DNA of 64,000 bases from JBLUOA01 sp048060095. GTDB taxonomy: Bacteria > Pseudomonadota > Alphaproteobacteria > Rhodobacterales > Rhodobacteraceae. The translations under genes were made by a program, and so were the position numbers. The stretch's first letter is position 1, and each line of letters opens with the position of its first letter. A model generated the notes under the pieces. That model was not told the DNA's origin. It worked only from the letters and a program-made list of their open reading frames with translations, and searched no databases. Shown piece after piece: positions 1-7,579 of this stretch. The stretch covers positions 62,001-126,000 of the forward strand of contig NZ_JBLUOA010000001.1 in the NCBI RefSeq assembly GCF_048060095.1, written 5' to 3'.

Positions 1-665
1 AACAGCCAGTGTCGCAACGCGCCGTTCCGGGTCCAGTGAATGCCCGCCATGCCGGATGCGTGGGTTTCTTCGGCAACCGATCGCGGCGTGCGTTCCTGGC
101 GCAGAAGCAGCATCAGCAGCGGGATCAGCAAGACGACAACAACCGCGCAGCCGATCCAAAGTGACCGCCACGAATAGAAGCCAAGCAGCGCGACGAAGAT
201 CAGCGGCAGCAAAGCCTCCCCCGCCGCGAAACCAAGTGACGCGATGGCAAGCGCCCGGCCCCGCGCCGCCACAAACCACCGCGCCATACCAACGGCAGAT
301 ACATGCGGTAACATTCCTTGCCCGGCAAGCCTCAGCGAGAAGATCACGAACGGCAGCGCCCATGCCGCCGAGACCGTCGCCATCGCAACACATGCCCCGG
401 CAAGGCCAAGGAACACGAACGCCCCAAGGTGGCGCACGCGAAAGATGTCGGTCAGCCCGCCCGCCCAGATCATCACGACGGCAGAGGCCATCGTGCCTAA
501 TGAATATAGCCCGCCCCAAGCGCCGTGGCTTAGATTGAACTCTGCCCGGATTTCACCGGCGAAGATCGAAATGAAAAAGGTCTGCCCAAAGCTCGACACC
601 AACGTCAGAAGCATACCAGCGGCGAGCCATTGTGCATTGGCCCGCAGGAACGCGCCAAACCTCAT
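1..665 (-). CDS. MFS transporter, C-terminus cut by window edge
   Basis: Reading the minus strand from the ATG at 665 gives an open frame of about 221 codons that runs off the left edge without a stop. It starts MRFGAFLRANAQW and has alternating hydrophobic helices, about six in the visible half. A GLTDIFRVRH segment after helix 2 resembles the loop 2-3 motif of the major facilitator superfamily. The start overlaps the stop of the upstream lipoprotein hydrolase (ATGA), so the two are co-transcribed. The substrate cannot be read from the sequence. The family call is firm; the role, uptake or efflux, is open. Confidence 0.8.
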   Translation of the reverse strand, partial: MRFGAFLRANAQWLAAGMLLTLVSSFGQTFFISIFAGEIRAEFNLSHGAWGGLYSLGTMASAVVMIWAGGLTDIFRVRHLGAFVFLGLAGACVAMATVSAAWALPFVIFSLRLAGQGMLPHVSAVGMARWFVAARGRALAIASLGFAAGEALLPLIFVALLGFYSWRSLWIGCAVVVVLLIPLLMLLLRQERTPRSVAEETHASGMAGIHWTRNGALRHWL

Positions 666-1786
666 TGCACGCCAGCGGCAGCGGGGTTGAGGATGACTTG
701 CGTGGCGTTCTGGACCGTCAGCACCGTGCCGGGGATCAGCCCCGCGCGCCCCGATGGATCGTTGGCGAACGCCGCCTCAATCCCCGGTGCGAGCTTAAGG
801 ATGCGAATCAATGCGGGTGAGGTTGCTGCGCTGAAATGGCCAACCGGGCCGTCCGAGAACTCCGATAGGTCAAAGATCGTAACCTCAAGATCCGACAGAA
901 TCTCCGGGTCCGTGACATTACCCAGCCGATCCGTCCGCCCGGTCAGCCGCGCCGACAGTCGCAGCGCTCGATCCCGGTCAGAGGAAAAGATCGCGAAGGG
1001 TTGCGGCAAATCCCCGATCCGTGCGGCTTGCTGGCGGAACAGATCAATGTCGATATCTGGGGATAGCAGAACGACCCCGCCCACCTGCCGATCAAGGCTG
1101 CGCGGGTTGGCGATCGCCATCTGGCGCAGGGTTTCCATGACAAGCTGCGCGCCGATCGAGTGGCCGACGAGCAGAACCTCGTTCGCTCCGGCTGAGCGGA
1201 CGACTGACAAAAGCTCCTCTAACCCGTCGCGGGCGAATAACACGCTGTCGTGGTCGTAGGCATAACCCAAGGCGCTGCCTGCGCTGGGCCAGGAATAGTG
1301 AACCGCAACGTCGGGCAGCCCGAAATCATGCGACATCTGGGCAAGCCGATAGACGCCATCAGAAAACGTGTTGTTGAACCCGTGAACATAGATGATCGCA
1401 ACGCGTTTGCCGACTGGGCGGGTCAGCAGGGCTTGGCGCAGGTCGCGCCGAAACTCTCCGACACCCTGAAACAAAACCTCTTCCGTTGCTATGAAATGCT
1501 GCGTGGCGTCCGGTGCCTGTCGGGGCCATTCGATGCGCCCCGTTTCATGCGCGGGCGGGACGGACACATCGTAACGGGCAAAAGCCAGATCGCCCGACCG
1601 TTCCGCCCCGAACCGCGTTTCTGGGTCACGTTGCCGGGTCGTTCCGACAAAAACGCGCTGCACCTCGCCGACGGATGCGGCGGCTTCGTCCACGACAATG
1701 ACGGGCCGCGGCCCGCAGGCCGTCAGCAGCACAGCGATAGCTGCGGTCAGAAGGAAACGTAGAACCGGCACAAGCGCGACTTTCAA
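662..1786 (-). CDS. Alpha/beta hydrolase lipoprotein (DUF900-like)
   Basis: A 374-residue protein with an N-terminal hydrophobic stretch ending in a lipobox LTAC (Cys24), so it is probably a periplasm-facing lipoprotein. The nucleophile elbow GHSIGA (Ser210) and the upstream YVHGFNNT segment, a likely oxyanion-hole region, match the DUF900 group of alpha/beta hydrolases. A catalytic Asp/His pair is expected in the C-terminal part (GHFSAAT near the end is a candidate His). The substrate is unknown; esterase or lipase activity is only the family default. The gene sits 44 nt after hslU and overlaps the following MFS gene by 4 nt. Confidence 0.8.
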   Translation of the reverse strand: MKVALVPVLRFLLTAAIAVLLTACGPRPVIVVDEAAASVGEVQRVFVGTTRQRDPETRFGAERSGDLAFARYDVSVPPAHETGRIEWPRQAPDATQHFIATEEVLFQGVGEFRRDLRQALLTRPVGKRVAIIYVHGFNNTFSDGVYRLAQMSHDFGLPDVAVHYSWPSAGSALGYAYDHDSVLFARDGLEELLSVVRSAGANEVLLVGHSIGAQLVMETLRQMAIANPRSLDRQVGGVVLLSPDIDIDLFRQQAARIGDLPQPFAIFSSDRDRALRLSARLTGRTDRLGNVTDPEILSDLEVTIFDLSEFSDGPVGHFSAATSPALIRILKLAPGIEAAFANDPSGRAGLIPGTVLTVQNATQVILNPAAAGVQ

Positions 1787-1830
1787 AGGGTCGATATCGC
1801 GCTTGCCCTAGCAGGTTTTAAAACGGTCGC

Positions 1831-3147
1831 CTAGAGCACGTAGCGGCTGAGATCGGCAGAGCGGGTGAGTTCGCCGAGGTTCTCTTCGACAAAATCCGCG
1901 TTCACCTCAACGCTTTCACCAGCGCGGTCGGGGGCGGTGAATCCAAGCTCCTCGAACACACGCTCCATCACCGTGTAAAGCCGCCGCGCGCCGATGTTTT
2001 CGACCGATTGGTTCACGTCTGCGGCGATCTTGGCAAGGGCTGCGATTCCGTCTTCTGTGAAGGTCACGGTCACGTCTTCGGTGCCCATCAAGGCCGTATA
2101 TTGCCGCGTCAGCGCATTGTCGGTTTCGGTCAGGATGCGCACGAAATCTTCTTCGGTCAGTGGACGCAGCTCGACCCGGATCGGCAAGCGACCCTGCAGT
2201 TCGGGCAACAGATCGGATGGCTTTGCAATGTGAAACGCGCCAGAGGCAATGAACAGGATGTGGTCGGTCTTGATCGTGCCGTGCTTTGTGCTGACGACGG
2301 TGCCTTCGATCAGGGGCAGCAAATCGCGCTGCACGCCTTCGCGGCTGACCTCGCCACCACGCGCGTCGGCGCGGGCGCAGACCTTGTCGATCTCGTCCAG
2401 AAACACGATGCCGTTCTGTTCGACCGCTTCGAGCGCGGCCTTGGTCACGGCCTCGTCGTCAAGCAGCTTGTCAGCTTCTTCGCCAATCAGAATTTCATAG
2501 CTTTCGGCGACGGTCATCTTGCGCCGCACGGTGCGACCACCCATTGCCTTGCCGAAGATATCACCGAGGTTCATCATGCCGCCCATCGGCCCACCGCCAC
2601 CGGGTTGGCCGGGAATTTCAAACGACGCCATCGGGTTTGAGGTGTCGGCAACGTCGAGCTCGATGATCGTGTCGTCAAGCTCTCCCTTCTTCAGCTTATC
2701 GCGAAACATCTTGCGGGTTCCGTCGCGGGAGTCCGTTCCGGCAAGCGCTTCGATCACGCGTTCTTCTGCGGCGCCGTGGGCGGCGGCCTTCACGTCTTCG
2801 CGCATCTGTTCGCGGGTCATCGTGACAGCGTTTTCAACAAGGTCGCGGATGATCTGTTCCACGTCACGACCGACATAGCCGACCTCGGTGAACTTCGTCG
2901 CCTCGACCTTGATGAACGGCGCGCGGGCAAGCTTGGCCAGACGCCGGCTGATTTCGGTTTTACCAACGCCGGTCGGCCCGATCATCAGGATGTTTTTCGG
3001 ATATACCTCGTCGCGCAGATCATCACCGATCTGCTTGCGCCGCCAGCGGTTGCGCAGGGCAACGGCCACGGCACGTTTCGCGCCCTTCTGGCCGATGATA
3101 AACCGGTCAAGTTCGGATACGATTTCACGGGGTGTCAGGTCGGTCAT
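1831..3147 (-). CDS. hslU: ATP-dependent protease ATPase subunit HslU
   Basis: HslU is the AAA+ unfoldase ring of the two-component HslVU (ClpYQ) protease. The 438-residue frame starts MTDLTPREIV, shows Walker A GPTGVGKT (57-64), the pore loop GYVG (90-93), a Walker B/sensor region VFLDEIDKV (about 248-256), an intermediate domain with a Gly-rich stretch (about 180-193), and the C-terminal LSRYVL tail that docks into HslV. The frame is open further upstream, but the ATG at 3147 is chosen because it fits the family N-terminus and overlaps the hslV stop as ATGA, indicating translational coupling. Confidence 0.97.
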   Translation of the reverse strand: MTDLTPREIVSELDRFIIGQKGAKRAVAVALRNRWRRKQIGDDLRDEVYPKNILMIGPTGVGKTEISRRLAKLARAPFIKVEATKFTEVGYVGRDVEQIIRDLVENAVTMTREQMREDVKAAAHGAAEERVIEALAGTDSRDGTRKMFRDKLKKGELDDTIIELDVADTSNPMASFEIPGQPGGGGPMGGMMNLGDIFGKAMGGRTVRRKMTVAESYEILIGEEADKLLDDEAVTKAALEAVEQNGIVFLDEIDKVCARADARGGEVSREGVQRDLLPLIEGTVVSTKHGTIKTDHILFIASGAFHIAKPSDLLPELQGRLPIRVELRPLTEEDFVRILTETDNALTRQYTALMGTEDVTVTFTEDGIAALAKIAADVNQSVENIGARRLYTVMERVFEELGFTAPDRAGESVEVNADFVEENLGELTRSADLSRYVL

Positions 3148-3701
3148 TTCGCGATCCGCTCCACTGTCAGGTTGCCGTTGGTGTAAACGCAAATGTCGGC
3201 GGCGATGGCCATTGCTTTGCGGGCGACATCTTCTGCGGAGCCTTCGGATTCCATCAACCCGCGCGCCGCCGCCAGCGCGAAATTCCCGCCGGAGCCGATC
3301 GCGGCCACGTCATGTTCCGGTTCCAGCACATCGCCCGCGCCAGTAATCACGTAAAGCTCTGCCCCGTCGCTGACGATCAGCAGCGCCTCGAGCTTTTGCA
3401 GGTATTTATCCGTGCGCCAGTCTTTCGCCAATTCGACCGAGGCGCGCTGCAGCTGCCCCGGTGTCGCCTCAAGCTTCGCCTCAAGCCGTTCAAGCAGCGT
3501 GAAGGCATCCGCTGTCGATCCGGCAAACCCGGCAACCACGTCATAGCCGCCCGGTGACAAGCGGCGCACCTTACGGGCAGATCCCTTGATGACCGTCTGG
3601 CCAAGGCTCACCTGCCCGTCGCCGGCGATCACAACCTCACCGCCGCGCCTGACGCCGATGATCGTTGTGCCGTGCCAACCGGGGAATTGATCGTCTGCCA
3701 T
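3144..3701 (-). CDS. hslV: ATP-dependent protease peptidase subunit HslV
   Basis: HslV is the threonine peptidase ring of HslVU. The start at 3701 is selected over the longer frame (to 3740) because a GGAGG ribosome site lies 6 nt upstream and the N-terminus then reads MADDQFPGWHG-TT, the short propeptide usual in alphaproteobacteria. Self-processing after Gly11 would expose Thr12 as catalytic nucleophile. The AGDGQVSLG and KVRRL segments are conserved family sequence, and the 185-residue length is normal. It is the first gene of the hslVU pair, downstream of trxA and separated from it by a terminator. Confidence 0.97.
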   Translation of the reverse strand: MADDQFPGWHGTTIIGVRRGGEVVIAGDGQVSLGQTVIKGSARKVRRLSPGGYDVVAGFAGSTADAFTLLERLEAKLEATPGQLQRASVELAKDWRTDKYLQKLEALLIVSDGAELYVITGAGDVLEPEHDVAAIGSGGNFALAAARGLMESEGSAEDVARKAMAIAADICVYTNGNLTVERIAK

Positions 3702-3765
3702 GTTTCGCCTCCGTTCGTTCGGGCCTATATGGACGCGCACCGCCTGTCAGACAAGCGCGCCATAG

Positions 3766-3791
3766 AAAAAGGGCGCCCGAAGACGCCCTTT
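3766..3791 (-). terminator. Rho-independent terminator of trxA
   Basis: On the minus strand the sequence forms an AAAGGGCG / CGCCCTTT stem, extendable by a U-G and a C-G pair to close a UUCG tetraloop, and is followed by a run of T. It lies 20 nt after the trxA stop and before hslV, so it closes the long PAS-tsaE-amgK-murU-addBA-trxA operon. Confidence 0.85.
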
Positions 3792-3810
3792 CCCTCGTAT
3801 TAATCTGGGA

Positions 3811-4131
3811 TCAGATGGCTTCCTTGATCCAACCTTCAAGCGCGGCCTTTGGGGCGGCGCCGACCTTGTTCGACACGACTTCGCCATCCTTGAACATGAA
3901 CAGCGCCGGAATGCCGCGAACGCCCATCTGTGCGGGGGAGTTCGGGTTTTCGTCCACGTTGACCTTGACGATTTTCACCTTGCCTTCGTACTCGGTCGAA
4001 AGTTCTTCAAGCGCTGGGCCGATCTGCTTACAGGGGCCACACCATTCGGCCCAGAAATCCACGATGACAGGGATATCAGAGCTTTTGACTTCGGCGTCGA
4101 AGGTTTCGTCAGTCACGGCGACAGTTGCCAT
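3811..4131 (-). CDS. trxA: Thioredoxin
   Basis: A 106-residue classical cytoplasmic thioredoxin that reduces protein disulfides using electrons from thioredoxin reductase. The active site is WCGPC (Cys31 and Cys34), preceded by VIVDFWAE, and the cis-proline loop GIPALF follows in the C-terminal half. No signal peptide is present. A GGAGAACC ribosome site precedes the ATG. It follows addA by 58 nt on the same strand and is closed by a strong terminator. TrxA next to AddAB is a recurrent alphaproteobacterial arrangement. Confidence 0.96.
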   Translation of the reverse strand: MATVAVTDETFDAEVKSSDIPVIVDFWAEWCGPCKQIGPALEELSTEYEGKVKIVKVNVDENPNSPAQMGVRGIPALFMFKDGEVVSNKVGAAPKAALEGWIKEAI

Positions 4132-4189
4132 TTCGGTTCTCCAAATCAGGAATAAGTTGCCATGAACGTATGTGCCCCCCCCTTTGGCG

Positions 4190-7100
4190 TCAAGCCACGG
4201 TGGCGTCGGAAAACGCGGCGATCACGATGTCTTGTGGCAGCGGCATCAACGTTGCCGTGCGGGTCCAAAGAATGGCGGACTCCACCCGCTTTGCCGGATA
4301 GATCTGTTGCAAGGCGGCGTGGTAGGCGCCCATCTGCCGCAAGAGGCCGTCGGGCACGTATTCGGGGCGGGTTGGCACGACCGCGTTGGATTTGAAATCA
4401 ACCGCCATCACGCGGTTTTCCTCGACGATCAGCCGGTCGATGGCACCGTGGATGCGGGCGTTGCCGAGTTCGGAAAGCTGCGCGCTGATGTCGACCTCGG
4501 CCAGCGTTGTGGGGTCGAAGAGGAAGGACAACTTCGCCGCTTTCAGAACTCGCTGCGCTTCATCAAACAGCTCTGCCGTTTCGTCGGTTGAAATTGGCGT
4601 GGTCGGATCGGCCAGAAGGTCGTTGACGAGTGCGCCCCACTGATCCGGCGCGTGACGCGGCAGATGTTCCAGCAAGCGGTGCAAACGACTGCCGCGCAGC
4701 TTGGCGGCCTCTTCATCCAGCCCCGCTTCACCCGGCAACGCCTTCGCCCTGCCAAGGTCGGACGGACGCAGGGTTTTGGCCGCCTCAACCGGGGCAGGCG
4801 CCGGCGTTTGCGTCCAGTCGGGCAGCGCCGCTGGTGTGGTTGTCGCCGCGCCTGCATCCGACGGTGCGGTGCGCGACCAATCGCCCTCCTCCAGCCGCAG
4901 ACCACCGCCGAAAACAAAAGGGTGCGATACTGCGCCGGCGGTTTCCAGGCCACGCCCAATCGTTTCAAACCAGCTTTTGCCATCGCTTCCCAACTCGCCC
5001 GCGGCGGCGACGATCAACCAGGTTTCCGCCCGCGTCATCGCGACGTAAAGCAGGCGATCCCGTTCCGCATCCTGCCGTGCTTTCTGGGCGTCGTAGGCGG
5101 TAACAACCAGATCGGGCTGCATATCCTTCGGCGTGCCCCAGATCGCCAGATCGTCCGCCATCAGGATTTCATCCTTCAGCGTCGATTTGCGCTGGGCAGT
5201 GTCGGGCAGGATGACAATCGGCGCCTCAAGCCCCTTCGCGCCATGCACGGTCATCACACGAATCCTGTCGCTGGCGCTGTCCATCTGGCGCTTAACTTCG
5301 ATGTCATCGGTTTGCAGCCAGACGAGGAAACCGGTCAGGCTCGGCACCTCCATCCGTTCATAAGACAGCGCTTGCGACAATAGCGCGTCGATCCCGTCCT
5401 CCGCCTCTGCCCCCAACCGCGCAAGAAGGTTCATACGCCCCCGGTGGCGGGTCAGGATACGTTCGATCAGATCGTACGGTCGCAGAAAATCCGCGGCTGC
5501 CCGAAGTGCGCGGAGCGTGGCGACGGTTTCGGGATAAGCGTCGGCGCGATTGCGGAGCGTTTCCCAAAGATGCCGCTCCTCCCTGCCGTGCGCGAGTGTG
5601 TGCAGGTCTTTCAGCGACCAGCCAAACAGCGGAGAGCGCAAAGCAGCGGCGAGCGATAGGCTGTCCTCAGGTGTCGCAAGGAATGACAGCAGCGCCGCGA
5701 TATCCTTGACTGCAAGCTCCCCTCCGACTTTCAGGCGATCCGCCCCGGCCATCGGCAGCCCGCGCTCCTTACAGGCGCGGATGATTTCGTGAAACAGATC
5801 TGACCGCCGCTGAACGAGGATCAGAATGTCGCCCGCCCGCACCTTGCGCATGGTGTAGTTGCCGGAGTTGTCGGGCGCATCGGGAATATCGGCGTGCCCG
5901 ATCATCGAGTCGATCTGATTCGCGATCCGGTTCGCCAAAACGACGAACTGATGGTTCTCGGCCAGCAGGTCGACGGGATCATACCATTCGGTGTCGTCCG
6001 GCTTGTCCGCCACGGGGACGACCGGCCAAAGATCGACGCGACCGGGCATATTGGCCTTGAACGCGATGTGCTGCGCGTGCCCGCCCAGCCCGCTATCTGC
6101 CCGGTCCTGAAACGTCGAGTCAACCACCCGCAGGATCGGCGCGGCGGATCGGAAAGAATACTCCATCTCCATCGACCGAAGCTGTCCTTCGGCGTCCGAC
6201 AAACGGCTTTCAAACAGCGCGCGCATCCGGTCGAAGCCTTCCGGGTCAGCGCCCTGAAACGAATAGATCGATTGTTTTTTGTCCCCGACAACGAATATCG
6301 ACCGCTCCGCATTGGCGCGCGCGCCCTCGCCCGCCGTGAATTCCTGCGCGAGCCGTTCAATCACGTCCCACTGCGGCGGGCTGGTGTCTTGCGCCTCATC
6401 CACAAGGATATGATCGATGCCACCGTCCAGCCGGAACAGCACCCACTGCGCGACGACCGGATCGTTCAGCAACGCTCGCGACCGCAAGATCAGATCATCA
6501 AAGTCGAGCCACCCCCGCGCCTGCTTGCGCTGTTCGTAGAGCGGCAGGAACACAGCCGCGAACTGATGAAGTGCGAGCGTTTTTTGGGCAACATAGAGAC
6601 GTATTCGGCGACTTCGCCCCTCCTCCACCCGCTGCATCAGGGCGTTGATCGCCGGCATCGCGTCGCCCAGTGCCTTGCGCGTGTTCTGCGTCGGGAATGC
6701 GTCGATCTTTGCAGTGAACGCGCCAGCCTTCGCTGTCGCACCGGTCAGCATCACGGATTCCAAAATTTCCAGATCGGTATAGCGGATATTGGACGGATCC
6801 ATCGCGTCGAGCTTTTTCGCCGCCTTATTATCCATGCTTGACCCAGCGGCGAGCGCGGTGCGCAGTGTCGCCAGCAACGCCCCGTCGCCGGGCAAAACCA
6901 CATTGCGAAGGATGGTTTGCTCGGTTTCATCCGCATCAAGACCCATCCGCTGGGCAAGCGTCGGCCAGTCGATAGCATCAGCGAACTCCGTCCGCCGCTT
7001 CACGACCTCGGCGGAAAGTTTCGAAAAATCTTCCCCGGAATATTGCGCGGCAAGGGTATCGATGATGGCGATATGCTCGCCATCGGCCATGTCCTCGATG

Positions 7101-7579
7101 ATCTCGCCGCGCAAAAGTTCCGCCGCGCGGTCGTCCATTTCCTTGAATTGCGGAGAAACGCCCGCTTCCAACGGAAACCGCCGCAAAAGCGATGCGCAAA
7201 ACGAGTGGATCGTCTGAATCTTCAACCCGCCCGGCGTTTCGATGGCGCGGGCGAACAGGCGCCGCGCCTCGGCCCGCATTTTATTGTCGATCTGCCCGTC
7301 GACCCCAAGGGCGCGCAGCCCGTCGGTAATCGCCTCATCCCCCAGCATCGCCCACGACCCAAGGCGCTGGAACAGGCGGTTCTGCATCTCGGACGCGGCG
7401 GCCTTGGTGTAGGTCAGGCACAGGATATGCTGCGGCGACACCCCGTTCAGCAAGAGCCGCGCGACGCGATCGGTCAGAACCCGCGTCTTGCCGGAGCCCG
7501 CGTTTGCCGAGAGCCAGACAGACCCCGACGGGTCCGCCGCCTGCACCTGCCGTTCGGTGGCTGCGTCGCGCCGGGTCAT
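4190..7579 (-). CDS. addA: Double-strand break repair helicase-nuclease AddA
   Basis: AddA is the UvrD-family helicase-nuclease subunit of AddAB, the alphaproteobacterial counterpart of RecBCD that resects double-strand breaks for RecA. The 1129-residue protein shows Walker A ANAGSGKT (25-32), TYTKAAASEM (helicase motif Ia, from 56), VDEAQDTSP (motif II, about 393-401), VGDKKQSIYSFQGA (motif III) and a C-terminal PD-(D/E)XK nuclease with DFK at 1061-1063 followed by the QMGAYHAAL helix. Its start overlaps the addB stop (ATGA). The N-terminus MTRRDAATERQ fits the family. Confidence 0.96.
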   Translation of the reverse strand: MTRRDAATERQVQAADPSGSVWLSANAGSGKTRVLTDRVARLLLNGVSPQHILCLTYTKAAASEMQNRLFQRLGSWAMLGDEAITDGLRALGVDGQIDNKMRAEARRLFARAIETPGGLKIQTIHSFCASLLRRFPLEAGVSPQFKEMDDRAAELLRGEIIEDMADGEHIAIIDTLAAQYSGEDFSKLSAEVVKRRTEFADAIDWPTLAQRMGLDADETEQTILRNVVLPGDGALLATLRTALAAGSSMDNKAAKKLDAMDPSNIRYTDLEILESVMLTGATAKAGAFTAKIDAFPTQNTRKALGDAMPAINALMQRVEEGRSRRIRLYVAQKTLALHQFAAVFLPLYEQRKQARGWLDFDDLILRSRALLNDPVVAQWVLFRLDGGIDHILVDEAQDTSPPQWDVIERLAQEFTAGEGARANAERSIFVVGDKKQSIYSFQGADPEGFDRMRALFESRLSDAEGQLRSMEMEYSFRSAAPILRVVDSTFQDRADSGLGGHAQHIAFKANMPGRVDLWPVVPVADKPDDTEWYDPVDLLAENHQFVVLANRIANQIDSMIGHADIPDAPDNSGNYTMRKVRAGDILILVQRRSDLFHEIIRACKERGLPMAGADRLKVGGELAVKDIAALLSFLATPEDSLSLAAALRSPLFGWSLKDLHTLAHGREERHLWETLRNRADAYPETVATLRALRAAADFLRPYDLIERILTRHRGRMNLLARLGAEAEDGIDALLSQALSYERMEVPSLTGFLVWLQTDDIEVKRQMDSASDRIRVMTVHGAKGLEAPIVILPDTAQRKSTLKDEILMADDLAIWGTPKDMQPDLVVTAYDAQKARQDAERDRLLYVAMTRAETWLIVAAAGELGSDGKSWFETIGRGLETAGAVSHPFVFGGGLRLEEGDWSRTAPSDAGAATTTPAALPDWTQTPAPAPVEAAKTLRPSDLGRAKALPGEAGLDEEAAKLRGSRLHRLLEHLPRHAPDQWGALVNDLLADPTTPISTDETAELFDEAQRVLKAAKLSFLFDPTTLAEVDISAQLSELGNARIHGAIDRLIVEENRVMAVDFKSNAVVPTRPEYVPDGLLRQMGAYHAALQQIYPAKRVESAILWTRTATLMPLPQDIVIAAFSDATVA